Positions 43,440-55,113 of a DNA stretch of 64,000 nt are shown here, in pieces; within the stretch, counting starts at the first letter, position 1, and every line of letters begins with the position of its first letter. The stretch comes from Petunia secreta (taxonomy: Eukaryota; Streptophyta; Magnoliopsida; Solanales; Solanaceae), in assembly GCA_029990175.1 (NCBI GenBank), contig JARKIP010000050.1, forward strand, positions 62,001 to 126,000, in the 5' to 3' direction. Made by a program: the position numbers and the translations under genes. A model generated the notes under the pieces. The model made no database searches and was not told the DNA's origin. It saw only the letters and a program-made list of their open reading frames with translations.

Positions 43440-44146
43440 AGACTCAAGACAAATAGAACGTTTGAATGCAATGGATTTTTTCGTGAAAAGAATAGTCCGG
43501 AGGAAAATCCGAAGGGAAGAAAAAAATATATATAGTGTACAAAATAGAGAAGCTACTAGAAGAATAAAAAACTAGAGCTTGTCATTGTTAGATAAGCCAA
43601 GATATATAATTGCGTCATTCAAAGAGCATGGTCGGCTGAATAGTACTGAAGTCATTGCTTACCAATAATACCACCACTTCTAATACGTTTTACAAAGTAT
43701 GGTTTCTTATTGGACAAGTTAGCATAAAACAATAATCAACACTTAATCGAGAATATGTAGAACTCTTTAATGAAGAGTTTCTATATTCAAGCAACACTAG
43801 AAAACGGTTACCATTTTACAATGGGTATGATCTGTGCGCTGAGATTGACTAGCCGAACTTTTACATGGAGAAAAAAGTTAACTGAAAATTTGTTTTTACT
43901 AGACTTAGACTTAGCTTGGATATCGAATAGGGTGAACTAAGTGGAAAATCTGATCTTTATAATTTGGTTTAAATTTATCATAAAATGGTAGTTTTTTATT
44001 ATTAATAAAAGTTTAAGTTTTATGCACAGTAAGTTTTTGTATACTTTCACTATCTATGATTTTTACATTGGAGGATAAGGCAGTGTATGATACCTATTTG
44101 GAAATAAGCAAATCATAAATAATTTTTACCTATTGTAGTTGGTAAA
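43440..44146. other. Unassigned DNA between F and G
   Basis: About 700 bp without a recognisable gene. An open frame into this region (to 43,575, charged, RRKIRREEKN) starts inside the F LTR and is not convincing. 43,872 to about 43,957 is repeated at the end of the window (63,922-64,000). Confidence 0.5.
43872..43957 (+). repeat. Direct repeat, left copy (matches 63,922-64,000)
   Basis: Starts GAAAAAAGTTAACTGAAAAT and runs to GGAAAATCTGATC. Against the right copy there is a 6-7 base indel in the ACTTAGACTTAG part and about two substitutions. The copies lie 20.05 kb apart and bracket G plus H. Confidence 0.85.
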
Positions 44147-44705
44147 TGTATGGGCCTAAACTGATTTAGGATCACAAATCGAATTTGGGTTAGGAACACA
44201 AGCAAATCTTAGTATCAAAGTCAAGACAATGTTAAGAATAAACGAAAATGCGAGAGAATAACGTGATTTCAATATGTAACTGTGAGTACAAATTTTGCCA
44301 GAGTTTCTGTAAGTATTTCTCAATGATTAAATTGCCAAATGAGAAGCTATTTATAGGCTGATAATGATACAAGGCTATGATCCCACGTTTCCCACCAAGA
44401 CTTGCATGTTCTCACTTTTCAGATAGTGAGGTTAGTGGGCCGAAATAGAAGGAAATCAACTGACTGCCGGCGGCTTCATAAACCGAGGCTTAAACCACTA
44501 GCCTCAGGGCATGACTTGGTGATTGACCGAGGCGACACTTCCACCGGGGCAAACGTCTTGCTTCCTTTCTTCGGTCATTAGCTTCGGTCCTTGGCTTCGG
44601 TGACTTACGTCTTGCTTCGGCTCCCAGCTTACCAATATCTGCTCGGTCACCCTCAGATCATGCTACCGAGGTGCCACGTAGGCGAGCCGATTTCTACCCC
44701 ATACA
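44147..44705 (-). repeat. Element G 3' LTR
   Basis: 559 bp bounded by TGTATGGG and CCCATACA, an 8-bp perfect terminal inverted repeat. Bases 44,142-44,146 (GTAAA) would be the target copy; the partner is not in the window. The second half is rich in ACCGAGG/CTTCGGT motifs. Confidence 0.72.
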
Positions 44706-45088
44706 GATAGTCCCCCCACTTCTCGGTCAATTACCGAAGTTACCGAGGAGTGGAATGAAATTCCGTGGGAAAGTGATGTGGCTCAATCTTATCCAAGCGT
44801 TTCAAATTTTTGTCAACGGTCCACGTCCTTTCAGATCATTATTCATTGACACGTGGTGACCGCTCATTGGACACCGAATGGTCACGCCATTTTTCTCGCG
44901 TCTTCCAATGTTAGAATGATGATATTTCACAACTTGTTTTCCCAATACTCTATAAACACTTCTCCTCTAAGCTTTTCTGGTCACTTTCGCCATTTGCAAG
45001 CTACAGTACCGAGAAAAGAGAAAAAGCATTTGTGTTCATTTTGATCTGCTTCATATTTCCAAGAAATTTTACTCCCACAATTATCATC
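44706..45088 (+). promoter_or_regulatory. Polypurine tract of G and promoter/leader of the antisense gene
   Basis: The complement of 44,707-44,721 is AAGTGGGGGGACTAT, a polypurine tract next to the LTR. On the plus strand TATAAA at 44,951-44,956 (in ACTCTATAAACACTTCTCC) is a good plant TATA box. A transcript starting 25-35 bp later would have a leader of about 105 bp before the ATG at 45,089. ACGTGG and CACGT motifs at about 44,850 could be bZIP sites. Confidence 0.55.
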
Positions 45089-45609
45089 ATGTCTGCAACG
45101 TATTCTACACAAGATTCAAGTGATTCAAGTGAGAGGGCGAGGATTTCTCGCTTCGCCGCTGCGATAGCTAGTGGCGACATCACCGCCACCGTGCCGGTGC
45201 TGCAAGTTATCGAGGCGGAAGGCGGTGAGAGGTGACATCAAGCGCCAGCGGCTCTAGGCGGTGCAAGGCGAGAGCCGAGCACGATAGAGCTGAAGTGAGC
45301 GAAGGCGTCAGCATACAGGAAGGAGATGACGTCATCGGTGGTGACGCCATGGTGGTAGTTGATGCTGACGCTGAAATGGTCATCAATAGGGATGATGATG
45401 GCAAGGGCGATGACGCCGAGGACGAAGACGACGTCGAGGCCACTACGGAAACTGGGGGCGAGCTGCCTGCTACTGAGGGTGGGCATGATGTCGAAGCTGG
45501 ATCTTTGGGTCCTGAAAAGAAACTTCCAAAAATTCCCCTCGAACAGGAGCTCGAACCCCACCAAATCATTCCTTCGCACTTCGATACTGGTAAAGACCTT
45601 AAGCTATAA
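45089..45609 (+). pseudogene. Antisense gene of G, N-terminal part
   Basis: Starts at ATG 45,089 (MSATYSTQDSSDSSERARIS, Ser-rich, then FAAAIASGDITATVPV). A one-base shift at about 45,232 moves to a second frame ending at 45,609, very acidic (RDDDGKGDDAEDEDDVEATT). GC content here is clearly higher than in the flanks. No domain recognised; low complexity. Confidence 0.55.
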
Positions 45610-45689
45610 AAACAATCCGCCGATCAGGAAGAGCTGAACAGGAATGTACCAGTGAACACAACGCCGACCCGAATTAATAAGGCTCACAT

Positions 45690-46896
45690 AGAACGAGTTC
45701 GAAAGGAATAACTTCGAGCCCGAGGTGAATATAGTTATCCCCGATCCAGCTAGCAGATTCTGCGATCATGTGAAGGGGTTATCCTTTGCGTACAATTATC
45801 CATTCACCATTGGGTTCACTCTCCCCGTTTATAGGGTGATTGATGATTTCTGTCGAGCATACAACTTATGCTTGGCTCAATTGGGCCCCAGTGTTTGGAG
45901 GGTCGTGCAGTGCTCGGCTTGGCTGAGTAAGGAGGCCGAGGTGGACTTTACCTTGCAACATCTTATTTCTCTCTACTACCCATACGTTCACAAGGCTGGG
46001 GTTGTTGCCTTAAACAACCGTGGTAAGTATGCGCTTCTCCACAAGAGCGAGGATCATGGAGATCGAGGAGGGTGTGATCGCTACATTCTCTTGGAGACTA
46101 GCGTCTTATCTACCAAGCCTGATTTCCCAAAAAAGTGGAACAAAACATGTAAGTGCTCCTTCGTTCATAAATTCTTTTCTGGAAAACACTCTTGTTCTCT
46201 AACCTTAACTTATTTTTTGTTCCTTAGCCAATAAAGTTGCGGTGGTCCCTCCCGAGGGTTTGACCGAATGGGTCAAAGCTGTGACCGGAGCCCGTACACG
46301 GCCCATTCGGTCATGGATGGAAATGGCTGCTGACTTCGGTTGGCAATGTAAAAGGCATGATAAGTTGTTCTTAGCCTTCTATCTAGGATGTTATTCGAAG
46401 CCTTTCATTTTGTCCTTAATCCTCGTTTCCTCGGTATCAGGTTTTTCAAATCGAGCCCTCAACACAAAGAAAAATAAGAAAAAGAAAGAAAAGGGAAAGA
46501 AGAAGGATGAGGAAGATACCGAGTCTGATGGTGATCTGGCTTTGGTAGCAGGTCTTGCTGGTGACCTGAAAGAACTAAAGGCTTCTAAGCCTTCAAAGTC
46601 TTCGAAGGCGTCCTCTGGCCAAGGATCCTCAAAAGGTAACATTGTCTTCGGTTGATGTACTTGCATTCACTCTTCTTCGTGCATATGCTTACGACCATCC
46701 CACATTGCTCTTTATAGGCGTGAAAGAAAGAGGGCGATTCCCAAGAAACCATTCCTTTCGGTGAACCCTCTCACCGAGATGGCGGCTTCTTCTCAGCCTG
46801 AGGCGATTGTTGAGACACGTCGAAGGATGATTGACGAGCCGAGCGATGATAACGCCGAGGGCTTGAAGTCCCAAAGGGAAATTGAAGTGGTGGATA
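45690..46896 (+). pseudogene. Antisense gene of G, central part with putative gypsy-type 'transposase' domain
   Basis: 45,690-46,148 encodes FEPEVNIVIPDPASRFCDHV, SFAYNYPFTIGFTLPVYRVI and LISLYYPYVHKAG. This resembles the plant domain called 'putative gypsy-type transposase' (Transposase_28-like), which is found in extra ORFs of Tat elements and has no proven enzyme activity. Probable introns: 46,149-46,226 (GTAAGT...TTAG, 78 bp), possibly 46,348-46,440, and 46,636-46,717 (GTAAC...ATAG). The exon after 46,441 is Lys-rich (KKNKKKKEKGKKK), like a nuclear signal. Element H cuts the gene at 46,896. The frame is not clean at about 45,610-45,700 and at the 46,717 junction. Confidence 0.65.
46149..46226 (+). 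other. Probable intron in the antisense gene
   Basis: GTAAGTGCTCC at the donor, T-rich tract, TTCCTTAG at the acceptor, 78 bp. The central domain runs up to the donor, and an unrelated continuation (VVPPEGLTEWVKAVTGAR) follows. Confidence 0.65.
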
Positions 46897-49800
46897 TGTT
46901 GAACCCCCAAAAAATTAACCCCGAAGGGCTAAATTTAGGAATATCGACAGGATGGACTAACTCTTTTGGAGTTTTTGGAGTCGCCACCCAATTTAAGAAA
47001 AAACAGGGAACCAGATAAACAAATGCGTGCAAAACTCCGTTTTTATAAAAAGACGGTCTTTCTTTCAGAGATTCTAAAGGTAAGAGGTTTTGCTAATTTC
47101 GAAAGAAGGTTTTTAAGGCACTTTCGAAATTCCGCTAAAAAACGGTTAATCCGACAGGTTTCCAAAATATTTGCAAGTGCTATTTATGCGCTTTTTCTAA
47201 AAATAATTAATTGAACTATTAATTAATTCAACTAATTAAATTTAGCAAGTTTTCAAAAGATTTACAACTTTTATTTAAAGGCTTTAATTATTTTCAAAAT
47301 AAAATAAAATGAAAGCGCATTTTCTTTTGGAAATGAACGATTTGATCGTCCAAATTTCTTTGCCAACTCGCATGTGACAGTGCATAAATGGCACTTGCTT
47401 AATTTCAACTTTAAAACCCAGGTTTCTCATCATAAGATGGAACTTAAGTTTCAAGTCGCTTTTTGCAAAGTTATTTCGGGACATTTAGAAGTTAATTAAA
47501 ACTTCTTTATAAATTTTGACTTTCTAAAGAAACTACTTCGTATCAATAAGATAGAAGTCATTTCTTATAGTCATTATTAGACGTGGTTTCTTTTGAAAAT
47601 TTCCTTAAATTTGCACGCATTTGCATATTTGGCCACTATTTGCAATAAATTAAATAACAACTCAAAAATTAAAAGGTAATAACCATAAAATGAATCAAAT
47701 AACTCAAACAAGTCATATATATATTAATGAATAAAATATTCTACAAGGTTTACATAAATATTTTAAAGGGAAAAGGAATGATAAGAGTTGAAAGATAAAA
47801 CCCGGAAAGCAAACTCGCGAGACGAGCCTCGAAATTTCTAAAGTTTTTAAAAATCTTGAAAACTTGAGCCCGAGCTTGACCCCAATGCAATTCCAATGCC
47901 AATAAGCCGTCCCCGTTTTGTGAGTTTTCCAAACTCGTCCCAAGAGTTGTTTATGCAGAGGAAAATAACAAGAAGATAAGGATTAGTTCATAACTCAAAC
48001 TCAAATACTCATGAACCAAAGTGTAAACAGTTTCACCCAATTTGGTCCTTTCAGATGTTAGCAATGAGTAAAATAAAGGCACAATGATATTCAATTTAAA
48101 TGCATCGCAGGCACACATAGCGACTAAGCTAACATGGAGCACACTGACAGGTAAAAGCTACAGGATATGAATCAGACAACTCAAAGGTTCAAGCCTACAT
48201 GAATCATGGTTCTTATACCAAAATAATTTGATTCCAATGGAGAAACCTCATAACAGCTTTGCTAAAACAAAAACTTGTTTTTAATAACATATTCTAATCT
48301 TTTGGAGCAGATGCAGACATATCGAGATGGATCTAAAATATAACATAATTTAAGTTCCAATGAACATAAGAAACCAAAAGATTAAATCTTTTACTGTCAG
48401 GATCATAAACACGATAATTTCATTAAATAAGCTTTGACTGCATAACTTATATTGAATAGACCCAGGTATTATACAAAAGGAACTAAGCAGCGTCCACCTT
48501 TAACACTTCTAACCAACTTGCAACCTACCTGAACTAATTCTGCTCCCCTCTTCTCCTCTTTACTCCATCAGGCAGAAACACACTCCCTATATTACCCTAT
48601 AACCTGACCAAAACAGGGAGGAACAATACCCCAACACCTGAACTACTTCCAGCCTACTCTACACTTCACAGAACACTTCTCTATACTCTGAACAGCCCCT
48701 GCAGACTCCAGACCAAACTACTACTTGATAAGCTACCACCAAACAACCTATAGACTCACAGACCCCATAACTGGACCTCTACTTCTCCACACAAACATAA
48801 TAAACATCTCGCATCCCTACAGCTTCTAAAACAGCTAACCAACTCCACCAGACTCCCTCAACTATCAGGAACAAATCCTTGAACACCTGATCAAGAACCA
48901 CCCCTCTGAACACCTACTAGGCAACTAGAAACCACTCCCTGAACAAACTTAAGCTCTTACAATGCACACAACTCTCACAGACTCCCTGCACACACCTCAC
49001 ACTCCTGAACTAACATGCACGCACCCACACCTACATATACTCAAAGCAGACCTGCACACATACTCACAAACCTCGCAGGCTTTGCCTCAGCTCCCTTACT
49101 GAACCAACCCACACCACCAGTCCCTTCTTTCCCCTTTTTGTCTCAGCATCAGCAAAACCACCATCCTGAACCCCTGAATCCTCTTCTAAAGGACCTACCC
49201 CCTAGAAAACTAAACAAGATTCAAGACCCAAAAAAGAAACTTACACTTATTATACGCAGAAAACAGGAATAGAATTTAAATAGGAAAATTGATAAAAGAA
49301 CCTTAGAAGAACAGACCTCATTCATGACCAGAATACATGCTTCTTTTACATCTATGCTCAAAGTCTAGTATCCATAGTACTAGAAGGTTAAAATCTGACT
49401 TTATACTTTAACATACCTAAAAAAAATCATCTTTATACTGCAAGCAATCTAACATGGGTTCCTGTGCCAACTTCATCATTTCAAAGCTAAAGAAACCAGC
49501 TTTAAGCTAACTATTGCTAAGCATCCATAAAATTAGTGATTTTAACTCAAAGAGACGCTCTTAAACAATGTTAACTTCATATTAGAATAGGAAAACTCAC
49601 ATACTTATCAAAATTTGAACGACATTCATTTATCACATAATGGAACAAAGAACGGGGGAAATAACAGTAGAGTATCAACTCTAAACTTGTTTCATGACCT
49701 TTCTTATACACTAACAAAAAAGCAGGATGCACATGCAAAGAAAAGAGCTAGAAGATTCGATCTTTTGTTTCAAACGACATTCCAACTAATCTGTTTACAT

Positions 49801-50723
49801 AACAAAATCTACAGTTTATGAATAACATAAAAAAAAACAAAGCTAAAATGTAAAAAGAGATAGGTTTATTACCTTCTTAGGTGCAGTGACTAGGGCGAGG
49901 GATCCGAATAAGGCGACTCGACTAAGCGACTTGAGTAAGGTCGATGACTCGAATAATAAAGCGACGACACAAAAAGGAGTAGCAGTGACACTATACCTTT
50001 TAGAATCAGAAACTTATCTCATATTTAATTTGAAACTATCAACTGAATGTAAAATATTATCCTCGGGTTTTCTTTAATGCTGCTGCCTCTATATGAACTT
50101 CCCACCCCCCAAAAACTCAGTAAATCAACTTTTATACTAGGAATTTTAGGGTTTACCTCTTTTGTGAAATTTCAAGATACTCCTCCATTTTTCGATCAAT
50201 CCCTTGTGAGATAAGGGTGAGAAGGGTAAAACTACACCATCTCTCATCCTTATCTCCAAGAAAACGATCAAGGGCTCAGATTCGATCTCAAGTTTGAAAT
50301 GAACGAATGGGATTAAGGATCCGTTGTTGTACTGAGGGGTGAGGGGACCATCGAGTACATAAATTTGGACTGTTGCGATGGATTTTGGGGGAAAGTGGGA
50401 ATTGGTCGCGGTCAAAATTGGGGAGAAGGTATTTGGGTCGTGGGTTGAGTTTCTGAAATGGGGAAATGATTAGGGATTTCAGTTTAAATGGGGCTTGCAT
50501 GGGTAGGCTAGAGTTTAAGGATTAGGAGCGATTTTAGCCCTTTTTTAAAATAAATTAAGCAAATAGAGTAATTGCACGTATAGGTTCAAATTAAGGCCAT
50601 ATTTTATACATTTAACCCTTTTCTTTGAATTTACTCAATTACTTTTGACTTTTCAAGATTGATTTTAATTTTAAAATGATTATACTTTAATTGAATTTTT
50701 CGGGACAAAATTGGGTGTCAACA
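46897..50723 (-). repeat. Element H 3' LTR
   Basis: 3,827 bp. It matches 56,826-61,083 almost base for base except that it lacks 430 bp (the equivalent of 58,929-59,358). In LTR orientation it begins TGTTGACACCCAATTTTGTC. Short open frames inside (for example the Pro/Asn-rich one at 49,015-49,272) recur in the other LTR but have no codon logic; I treat them as non-coding. C-rich, poly-CTGA-like sequence fills about 48,500-49,250. Confidence 0.9.
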
Positions 50724-50741
50724 GCTGCCCCTCTTTACCCG
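50724..50741 (-). promoter_or_regulatory. Element H polypurine tract
   Basis: The complement reads CGGGTAAAGAGGGGCAGC, next to the 3' LTR. It is a typical plus-strand primer of Tat/Ogre-type elements. Confidence 0.82.
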
Positions 50742-51651
50742 AAAAGAATGAAAGAGTTTTCAGGGTAAAGATGTTGACATAAAGCCCATTTTGTCCCGAC
50801 AAAACCAAGACTTTGATTCCAAGGACCAAAAGGCGAGGCTTATGGATATGGCCGAACTCCGGTTTCTGAGTTGCCTACATATCTCGGGCTGAAAGAGAAT
50901 CAGGCTATATGAAGTTCGACGACACATAGATACGAAGACTCGCAGGATTGACAAAAAAGACGCACGAATAAAAAAGAAACCAAACTGACACCCTAATCCG
51001 AAGCAAAAGATTATGATAGAATTTGCTTGTTCGAGTGCGATTCTTCAAATCCTCGTTGACGAGTCTAGCTCATATCAACGATTGCCCCAGTTCACTGCTA
51101 AGAAAAAGTTCCACGTTATGCTCCAAATGCTGTTGCGGTGCTGCTAATATCCTGTAATAAACTTGACAAACGGTAAGTGAGTAACTGCAAATAAAGCTTA
51201 ATAAATGAATTAATAAAGGAATAACGACAATAAAACTTGTAGATGCTGGTTGCAATATCAATGATAAGCTTGTCTCCAATCAACTAATGGAGAAATCTAG
51301 CTTTGTGAGGCAAGATGACTTCGGGGCCGTTGGTAGACTGAAAATAAAGCAATAAAAAGCTTCAATTAATAGGAACATAAAGTGAACTTTAAATATAATC
51401 ATAAGGGTAAAAAATGCCGCCTTTTCGGCAATAATCCATGATAAAGCATAATCATAAGGAGTCAATTTGAATGCAATCTTGGATTGTACTCCAACCAAAG
51501 GTAAGAATACGTCCGAAGTATTCACATTATTCTGCATGTCTTAACAAACTTATTAGCAATGTAAGGGTATAAAAATATGTATAGAAAATATATAAACGCC
51601 TTAGGAGGCTACAAAATTTGCTCAAGAAAGTGTGCTAATATTAAACGTCTA

Positions 51652-52277
51652 TCGAGACCATAAAAGATTACTCCTTAGAGGAATTTAAATAATTAACACC
51701 TTCGAGGTGACAGAAATACGCCTTTGAGGCAATAAAATTACGCCTTAGAGGTATTCAAATAACTAACACTTCGAGGTGACATAAATACGCCTCCGGGGCA
51801 ACAAAATTTTGCCTTAGAGGCATTCAAATAACTAACACCTTCGAGGTGATATAAATACGCCTCCGGGGCAACAAAATTACGCCTTAGAGGTATTCAAATA
51901 ACTAACACCTTCGAGGTGACATAAATACGCCTCCGGGGCAACAAAATTACGCCTTAGAGGCATTCAAATAACTAACACCTTCGAGGTGACATAAATACGC
52001 CTCCGGGGCAACAAAATTTCGCCTTCGAGGCATTCAAATAACTAACACCTTCGAGGTGATATAAATACGCCTCCGGGGCAACAAAATTACGCCTTCGTGG
52101 CATTCAAATAACTAACACCTTCGAGGTGATATAAATACGCCTCCGGGGCAACAAAATTTCGCCTTCGAGGCATTCAAATAACTAACACCTTCGAGGTGAC
52201 ATAAATACGCCTCCGGGGCAACAAAATTACGCCTTCGAGGCATTCAAATAACTAACACCTTCGAGGTGACATAAATA
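51652..52277. repeat. 70-bp tandem repeat array made of small hairpins
   Basis: About 8.5 units; starts at 51,719, 51,788, 51,858, 51,928, 51,998, 52,068, 52,138 and 52,208. Each unit has three short inverted repeats around a three-base loop: GCCT-CCG-GGGC, GCCT-TCG-AGGC (or TAG loop), and CACCT-TCG-AGGTG, separated by A-rich spacers. Later units are very alike, and the first are more diverged. Confidence 0.93.
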
Positions 52278-52360
52278 CGCTTATCGAAAGCGTGAACATA
52301 AAGACGCTTCTCGAAAGCTTGAAATATAAAGACGCTTTTCGAAAGCGTGAGAATGTGAAT
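52270..52360. repeat. Second hairpin repeat set
   Basis: Three units of about 29 bp: ACGCTTATCGAAAGCGT, GACGCTTCTCGAAAGC and GACGCTTTTCGAAAGCGT. The best forms a 7-bp stem (ACGCTTT/AAAGCGT) with loop TCG. It directly follows the 70-bp array and shares its TCG-loop design with a different stem. Confidence 0.8.
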
Positions 52361-53460
52361 ACGTTATACTCTTCGAACTCTTCCACGGAGGAATGGTCTT
52401 GATTATAACACAAAGTGAATCCTTTAGGGTTGGTAATATCTGAAAATCAAAAAATAGAACTTTAGTAAGCGTTCTCATGAAGTGAAAGAGAAATGAACAA
52501 ATATGCTTAACAAATTGCAAGAGTTATGGGAAATAGAAATGCCGCCTTTCGGCAAAGTGGAAAAGCGTCGAGTCATGAAGCACGAGCTTTATCCAAATAT
52601 TGTTGTAATCCAAGCCATGAGAATCTTAGAGATTGACTTGCTAAGATGTTTATCCTCCTTTGCGGATCTTAATGTCCCTGCTCTCAAAGAAAAATTGTTA
52701 GTTTTGGGAGGGAGGGGGGAGCGTTTGATTCATGCTGACTCGAGCCTTCATTCTTCAACCGCTTCCTTCTTCTCCCTTTGTCTAGATTTGCGATCCGTCT
52801 TTTGAGACTTGACCAACAAACCTTTCTCAAGCAATACGGTTTTTTGCAAAATCTGCTCCAGTTATGATCTTTCAAATCTTCAACTTGCCTTGCAAAATTT
52901 TCCCCAGTTGCTTGCCTTAGGGGAGACTGGAAATTTCAATATTATAACATCGAGCCCGTTGAGAGCGCCTACGTATCCCTCCTTGGGAATAAGACCGTGC
53001 GTAGTTCTGCTTACATTAATTTTGGGGAATATGGCAATCTAAATGCGAAGCCGAATCCGAATTGGAATACCTACACATCTGCCCAGATGCATAGTTCGGA
53101 ATTACATCATCAAAGATAAACAAACCTAAAGCATTATAAAATCTGATCGAATCCGATGTGGATTGCTTACTTATCCTGTTGCCATTTCAGGAATCAGATC
53201 AAAAGTAGTTCAAAATTACATAAAAGAGGAGATAGGGGAATCCTATGCTAGTATAACCGAGCTCTGTGTGAGTTGCTTACGTATCCCGCCATGGGAATCA
53301 GGTTATGCGTAGTTCGCATTACAATTAAAATTACATAAAAATGAGAAAAAATACTTGCTTGTGCCGCTTGTAAGCTATCTTGATTGTACTTGGATTGATA
53401 AATTTTGGCCAGACTTTAAGAGTGGGCCTTTTTGCAAATGAGACAATATTTCAACAGCAG

Positions 53461-55113
53461 TCATGCTACTAAATCTCCGGGCATTGGTTCTCTCATCTGG
53501 ATTGATCCATCTTCAATTAAATCTTGGATCTTATGTTTAAGAGCAACACATTCGTTAGTGTCGTGCTTGAAAACTTCTGCATGGTAAGCACAATATTTGG
53601 TTCCATCAACCCATTGTGGGGGAGGGTCAAATGTACCATTTCCTGATAATGGTTCTAGCATTCCCACATCTTTTAATCTTTCATACAATTGAACTTGTGG
53701 TTCACCTAAAGATCTGAATTTTCGACGCTGCTTCTTCTCATATTTGGGATGCGATCCTGATGGTTTAGACTGGCGAGCCACAGGTGGCAGATGTTGTTGA
53801 GGGTAATTGTATGCTTGCGGTTGTGAATAAGGCTGATAAGCGGTTGCTGAAAATTGATGGTAATTGGGTTGGGCATTATAGACTGGATATGGCGCGGGCG
53901 GAATTTGATGCGGACTTGGATAAGTTGGGTATAGTGTGCTTTGGTGAGTGGGCTGGTTTGGTGAAATTCTAAAGGTCGGCTTCTTGTTTGGCCTTTGGTC
54001 GACATCAGCCATATCAATACCAACTTCATCTTCCCTCTTTTTCTTCTCAAAATTGCCCGTACCAGTCTGGATGGCTTGCGTAGTTGCCTTCATTGCAGCA
54101 AAACTTACAATTCGCCCTGTCTTAACCCCTTCTTCAATCATCTCTCCCATCACAAGAAGTTCAGAATAGGGTTTACCCATCATAGGGAGCAAGTGCATGT
54201 AATAAGAATCATCTTGAGCTCAGATGAAGTACTTTACCATGTCTTCCTCAGTCATTGGTGGTCGCACCCTTGCAGCCTGTTCACGCCATCTCAGTGCGTA
54301 TTCCCTAAAGGTTTCTGTTGGTTTCTTCCTCAGATTGGACAAGGTTATAAGGTCAGGAGCCATCTCGACATTGTACTCAAACTGCTTTGTAAAATCACAG
54401 GCTATGTCATCAAACTCACGCCACTTGCTTATATCCTATCTTGCAAACCATTCAGCAGCAATACCTTCCAGACTATGACCGAAGAAGGCCATCAGAAGTT
54501 CATCTTTACCTCCCGCAACCCTCATTCGGTTGAGATATTTGGTCAAATGAACAAATGGGTCACTATGACCATCATACATATCAAATTTTGGCACTTTAAA
54601 CCCGGGAGGAAGAGTAACGTCAGGGTATAGATAAAGATTGCGGTAGGAGATGCTTTGACGTCCTCTAGACACTTGCAAATCCTTGATGGATTGCTGCATG
54701 ATTTTCATCGTTTGGATTATCTCCTCTTGATCAACTGTCTTTCCCTGCTTTTCTACAGTTATGGGCACTTCAATGGGTGCTTTGGATTGTGGAAGATGAG
54801 GAGTATCTTCGGCAGGTAAATATTGATATTGAGGCAAGTTGTTCTGGTTAATGAATGCATTCGGGATGTTGTTAACTGGTGCAAGCATATGAACGACACT
54901 GGAATTTAAAGGCGTGTTTGGATTGGCAGTTTCAACATTGGGGTTCAGAGTTGATAGCACGGCTGGCGCGTTTTGGTGGCACGACCCTTTCATTCTGTCT
55001 AGTTCAGCTTGCATACACTCAATCTGCCTAGCCATTCTAGCAATTTATTCATCAGGAACAACAACTGCTTGCTCATTAGAAGATGCAGGGATACCAGTCT
55101 GATTATCAGTCAT
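53461..55113 (-). pseudogene. Element H gag (Tat type)
   Basis: The start is ATG 55,113 (TDNQTGIPASS). Residues to about 200 (frame 55,035-54,436) contain a Met/Gln-rich helix and the capsid start (PPGFKVPKFDMYDGHSDPFV, YLNRMRVAGGKDELLMAFF, SLEGIAAEWFAR). The next part is readable to 54,200 (ALRWREQAARVRPPMTEEDM). The frame 54,198-53,461 continues with SYxELL-type capsid, a Pro/Tyr/Gln-rich domain, and a Cys/His motif CAYHAEVFKHDTNECVALK. Three in-frame stops (about 55,047 TAA, 54,436 TAG, 54,218 TGA) break it. Otherwise the frame is continuous at usual length. Confidence 0.88.

Larger units (their letters stand above)
50742..53460 (-). other. Element H 3' region with no pol
   Basis: 2.7 kb between the gag stop and the polypurine tract, where protease to integrase should lie. 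No such motif is readable in any frame. It contains the 70-bp hairpin repeats (51,652-52,277), a second hairpin set (52,270-52,350), and single hairpins TGCCG...CGGCA at about 51,414 and 52,537. The 3' regions of Tat/Ogre elements are known to be hypervariable and to seed satellite repeats. Confidence 0.7.

Noticed and set aside
43366..43575. 69-codon charged open frame
   Set aside because: It starts inside the 3' LTR of F and crosses the target duplication, so it is a chance fusion of LTR and flank.
45207..45569. Ser-rich minus-strand frame opposite the antisense gene
   Set aside because: Shadow of the GC-rich acidic segment on the plus strand.
49015..49272. 85-codon Pro/Asn-rich open frame, repeated at 59,375-59,632
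   Set aside because: It lies inside the LTRs of H in both copies; its identity reflects LTR identity, and composition is low complexity.
51652..52277. Regular repeats resembling a CRISPR array
   Set aside because: Units are tandem and contiguous at 70 bp with no unique spacers, inside a plant LTR retrotransposon; no cas genes.
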